From Jejubacter sp036620675 (GTDB lineage Bacteria; Pseudomonadota; Gammaproteobacteria; Enterobacterales; Enterobacteriaceae): DNA of 64,000 bases. The notes beneath the pieces were generated by a model that worked only from the letters and a program-made list of their open reading frames with translations, searched no databases and was not told where the DNA came from. The stretch lies in NCBI GenBank assembly GCA_036620675.1, contig JAZHEE010000010.1, one strand, 5' to 3'. This document shows, piece by piece, positions 62,248 through 64,000 of the stretch. Within the stretch, counting starts at the first letter, position 1. Each line of letters begins with the position of its first letter. The position numbers were made by a program, and so were the translations under genes.

Positions 62248-63556
62248 GATGCGGGTGATCCCGGTTGCGGGGCACGACAGCATGTTGCTGAATATCGGCG
62301 GTGCCCATGCGCCGTTCTTTACCCGCAACATTGTGGCCCTGACCGATAACGCAGGCCAGGTGGGGCTGGGGGAAGCGCCGGGCGGCGAAACCATTCGTCG
62401 CACCCTGGAACAGGCGATTCCGCTGGTGGTGGGCCAGCCGGTGGCGCGAATGAACCGACTGGTGCAACAGGTGCATCTGGGCAATCAGTCTGCGGATTTC
62501 GACGCTTTCGGTCAGGGGGCCTGGACCTTCGAACTGCGGGTTAACGCGGTGGCGGCGCTGGAAGCGGCGCTGCTGGATCTGCTGGGAAAAGCCCTGAATG
62601 TGCCGGTCTGCGAGCTGCTGGGGCCGGGGCGTCAGCGCGATGAAGTCACGGTGCTGGGTTATCTGTTCTACATCGGCGATCGCCAGAAAACGCCGCTGCC
62701 TTATCAACAAGGAAGCCGCAGTGGACATTCCTGGTATCATCTGCGCCATCAGGAGGCGCTGAACGCACGGGCTATCGTTGAACTGGCGCAGGCGGCCCAG
62801 GATCGCTATGGCTTTAAGGATTTCAAACTGAAAGGGGGCGTGCTGCCCGGTGAGCAGGAGCTGGATGCAGCGCGGGAGCTTAAGCGATGCTTCCCCGATG
62901 CGCGTATTACGGTCGATCCCAATGGTGCCTGGCACCTTGATGAAGCCATCGCGCTGTGTCGTGATATGAAGGATGTGCTGACTTATGCCGAAGATCCCTG
63001 CGGCGCAGAGCAGGGTTACTCCGGGCGCGAAGTGATGGCGGAATTCCGCCGGGCGACCGGTTTGCCGGTCGCCACCAATATGATCGCCACTAACTGGCGA
63101 GAGATGGGGCATGCCATCATGCTTAACGCGGTGGATATTCCGCTGGCCGATCCGCATTTCTGGACTCTGAGCGGTGCAGTGCGAGTGGCGCAGATGTGCG
63201 ATGAGTGGGGGCTGACCTGGGGCTGCCATTCCAACAACCACTTTGATATTTCGCTGGCGATGTTTACCCATGTAGGGGCAGCGGCGCCGGGCAAACCCAC
63301 CGCCATCGATACCCACTGGATCTGGCAGGAGGGCGAAGCACGCCTGACCCGGGAGCCGCTGGAGATTCGCGGCGGCAAGATTACCGTACCGCAGGGGCCG
63401 GGGTTGGGCATTGAGCCGGACTGGCAACGTATTGAGCAGGCGCACCAGCTTTATTGCTCGCTGCCCGACGGCGCGCGTAACGATGCGGAGTCGATGCAGT
63501 ATCTGGTGCCCGGCTGGAAATTTGACCGCAGGCGTCCCGCTTTCGGTCGCGGATAA
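62216..63556 (+). CDS. gudX: Glucarate dehydratase-related protein GudX
   Basis: 446-residue enolase-superfamily protein, same length as in E. coli. Metal-binding and catalytic regions DFKLKGG, DPNGAW, YAEDPCGAEQG, and CHSNNHFDISLAMF are present. GudX has weak glucarate/idarate dehydratase activity by itself and associates with GudD in E. coli. GGAGG upstream of the ATG, which lies inside gudP. Confidence 0.94.
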   Translation: MSTASSPTITEMRVIPVAGHDSMLLNIGGAHAPFFTRNIVALTDNAGQVGLGEAPGGETIRRTLEQAIPLVVGQPVARMNRLVQQVHLGNQSADFDAFGQGAWTFELRVNAVAALEAALLDLLGKALNVPVCELLGPGRQRDEVTVLGYLFYIGDRQKTPLPYQQGSRSGHSWYHLRHQEALNARAIVELAQAAQDRYGFKDFKLKGGVLPGEQELDAARELKRCFPDARITVDPNGAWHLDEAIALCRDMKDVLTYAEDPCGAEQGYSGREVMAEFRRATGLPVATNMIATNWREMGHAIMLNAVDIPLADPHFWTLSGAVRVAQMCDEWGLTWGCHSNNHFDISLAMFTHVGAAAPGKPTAIDTHWIWQEGEARLTREPLEIRGGKITVPQGPGLGIEPDWQRIEQAHQLYCSLPDGARNDAESMQYLVPGWKFDRRRPAFGRG

Positions 63557-63577
63557 TTCGAAGAAGGAAAACCAACA

Positions 63578-64000
63578 ATGACGATACACCATTCCACGCC
63601 GGTCGTGACGGAGATGCAGGTGATTCCGGTTGCCGGACACGACAGTATGCTGATGAACCTGAGCGGCGCCCACGGCCCGTTTTTTACCCGCAATATTGTC
63701 ATTATCAAAGATAATTCAGGGCATACCGGAGTGGGCGAAATTCCCGGCGGCGAGAAGATCCGTAAGACACTGGAAGATGCCGCAGCGCTGGTATGTGGTA
63801 AAACCCTGGGAGAATACCGCAATGTGCTGAGCGCGATACGTCGCGCCTTTGCCGATCGCGATGCCGGTGGTCGGGGCCTGCAAACCTTTGATCTCCGCAC
63901 CACTATCCACGTGGTGACCGGTATCGAAGCCGCTATGCTCGATCTGCTGGGCCAGCATCTTGGGGTCAACGTGGCCACTCTACTGGGCGATGGTCAGCAG
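63578..64000 (+). CDS. gudD: Glucarate dehydratase GudD (partial, 3' end outside window)
   Basis: 141 codons of the N-terminal capping domain: TPVVTEMQVIPVAGHDSMLMN, then GEIPGGEKIRKTLEDA, FADRDAGGRGLQTFDLRTT and EAAMLDLLGQHLGVNVATLLG. It dehydrates D-glucarate to 5-keto-4-deoxyglucarate. AAGGAAA precedes the ATG; 21 bp after gudX. Strongly similar to the start of GudX, so the two are ancient duplicates. Confidence 0.95.
   Translation, partial: MTIHHSTPVVTEMQVIPVAGHDSMLMNLSGAHGPFFTRNIVIIKDNSGHTGVGEIPGGEKIRKTLEDAAALVCGKTLGEYRNVLSAIRRAFADRDAGGRGLQTFDLRTTIHVVTGIEAAMLDLLGQHLGVNVATLLGDGQQ

Noticed and set aside
62228..63673. 481-codon frame antisense to gudX-gudD
   Set aside because: Shadow of gudX and gudD; no family features.

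Overview
The window is a stretch of enterobacterial chromosome (Enterobacteriaceae, GC-rich, close to Escherichia/Klebsiella/Enterobacter-type genomes). From 9 kb to the right edge the gene order follows the E. coli K-12 61-64 min region almost gene for gene: ygeA-lysR-lysA-galR-omr-aas-lplT-tas-ygdR-ygdQ-mutH-rppH-ptsP-lgt-thyA-ppdA-ppdB-ygdB-ppdC-recC-ptrA-recB-recD-argA-amiC-tRNA(fMet)-mltA-tcdA-csdEA-ygdI-gcvB-gcvA-ygdD-rlmM-xni-sdaB-sdaC-ppnN-queF-syd-csrB-yqcC-truC-yqcA-gudP-gudX-gudD. No transposase, integrase or CRISPR array was seen.

Left region (1-9 kb): a pectin/oligogalacturonate catabolism locus. It holds ogl (oligogalacturonate lyase), kduD, a four-gene ABC importer of TogMNAB type and kdgF, with candidate KdgR operators in front of each transcription unit. 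It sits where E. coli has araE-kduDI. The importer would bring oligogalacturonides into the cytoplasm, Ogl would cut them to unsaturated monomers, KdgF would linearise these, and KduD would reduce the product towards 2-keto-3-deoxygluconate. kduI is not in the window.

Central region (9-57 kb): core housekeeping genes. ygeA carries an in-frame TGA. The small RNAs OmrA/B-type (one copy), GcvB and CsrB are present although unmarked by any protein gene, and a DnaA-box region between mutH and rppH matches the known position of DARS2 in E. coli. recC-ptrA-recB-recD encode RecBCD; argA has an ARG-box pair; two tRNA-fMet genes lie between amiC and mltA.

Right region (57-64 kb): csrB, about 1 kb of repeats, yqcC-truC-yqcA and the D-glucarate operon gudP-gudX-gudD (gudD cut by the window edge).

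The least explained material is a mosaic of repeats at 1-325, 2809-3720 and 57960-58856. It contains (i) a module with a CCTTAAGG core, (ii) a second short module, and (iii) a 156-157 bp element present three times. Element (iii) has an outer stem and inner hairpins conserved between copies with compensatory base changes. Inverted copies of modules i and ii bracket ogl-kduD exactly.
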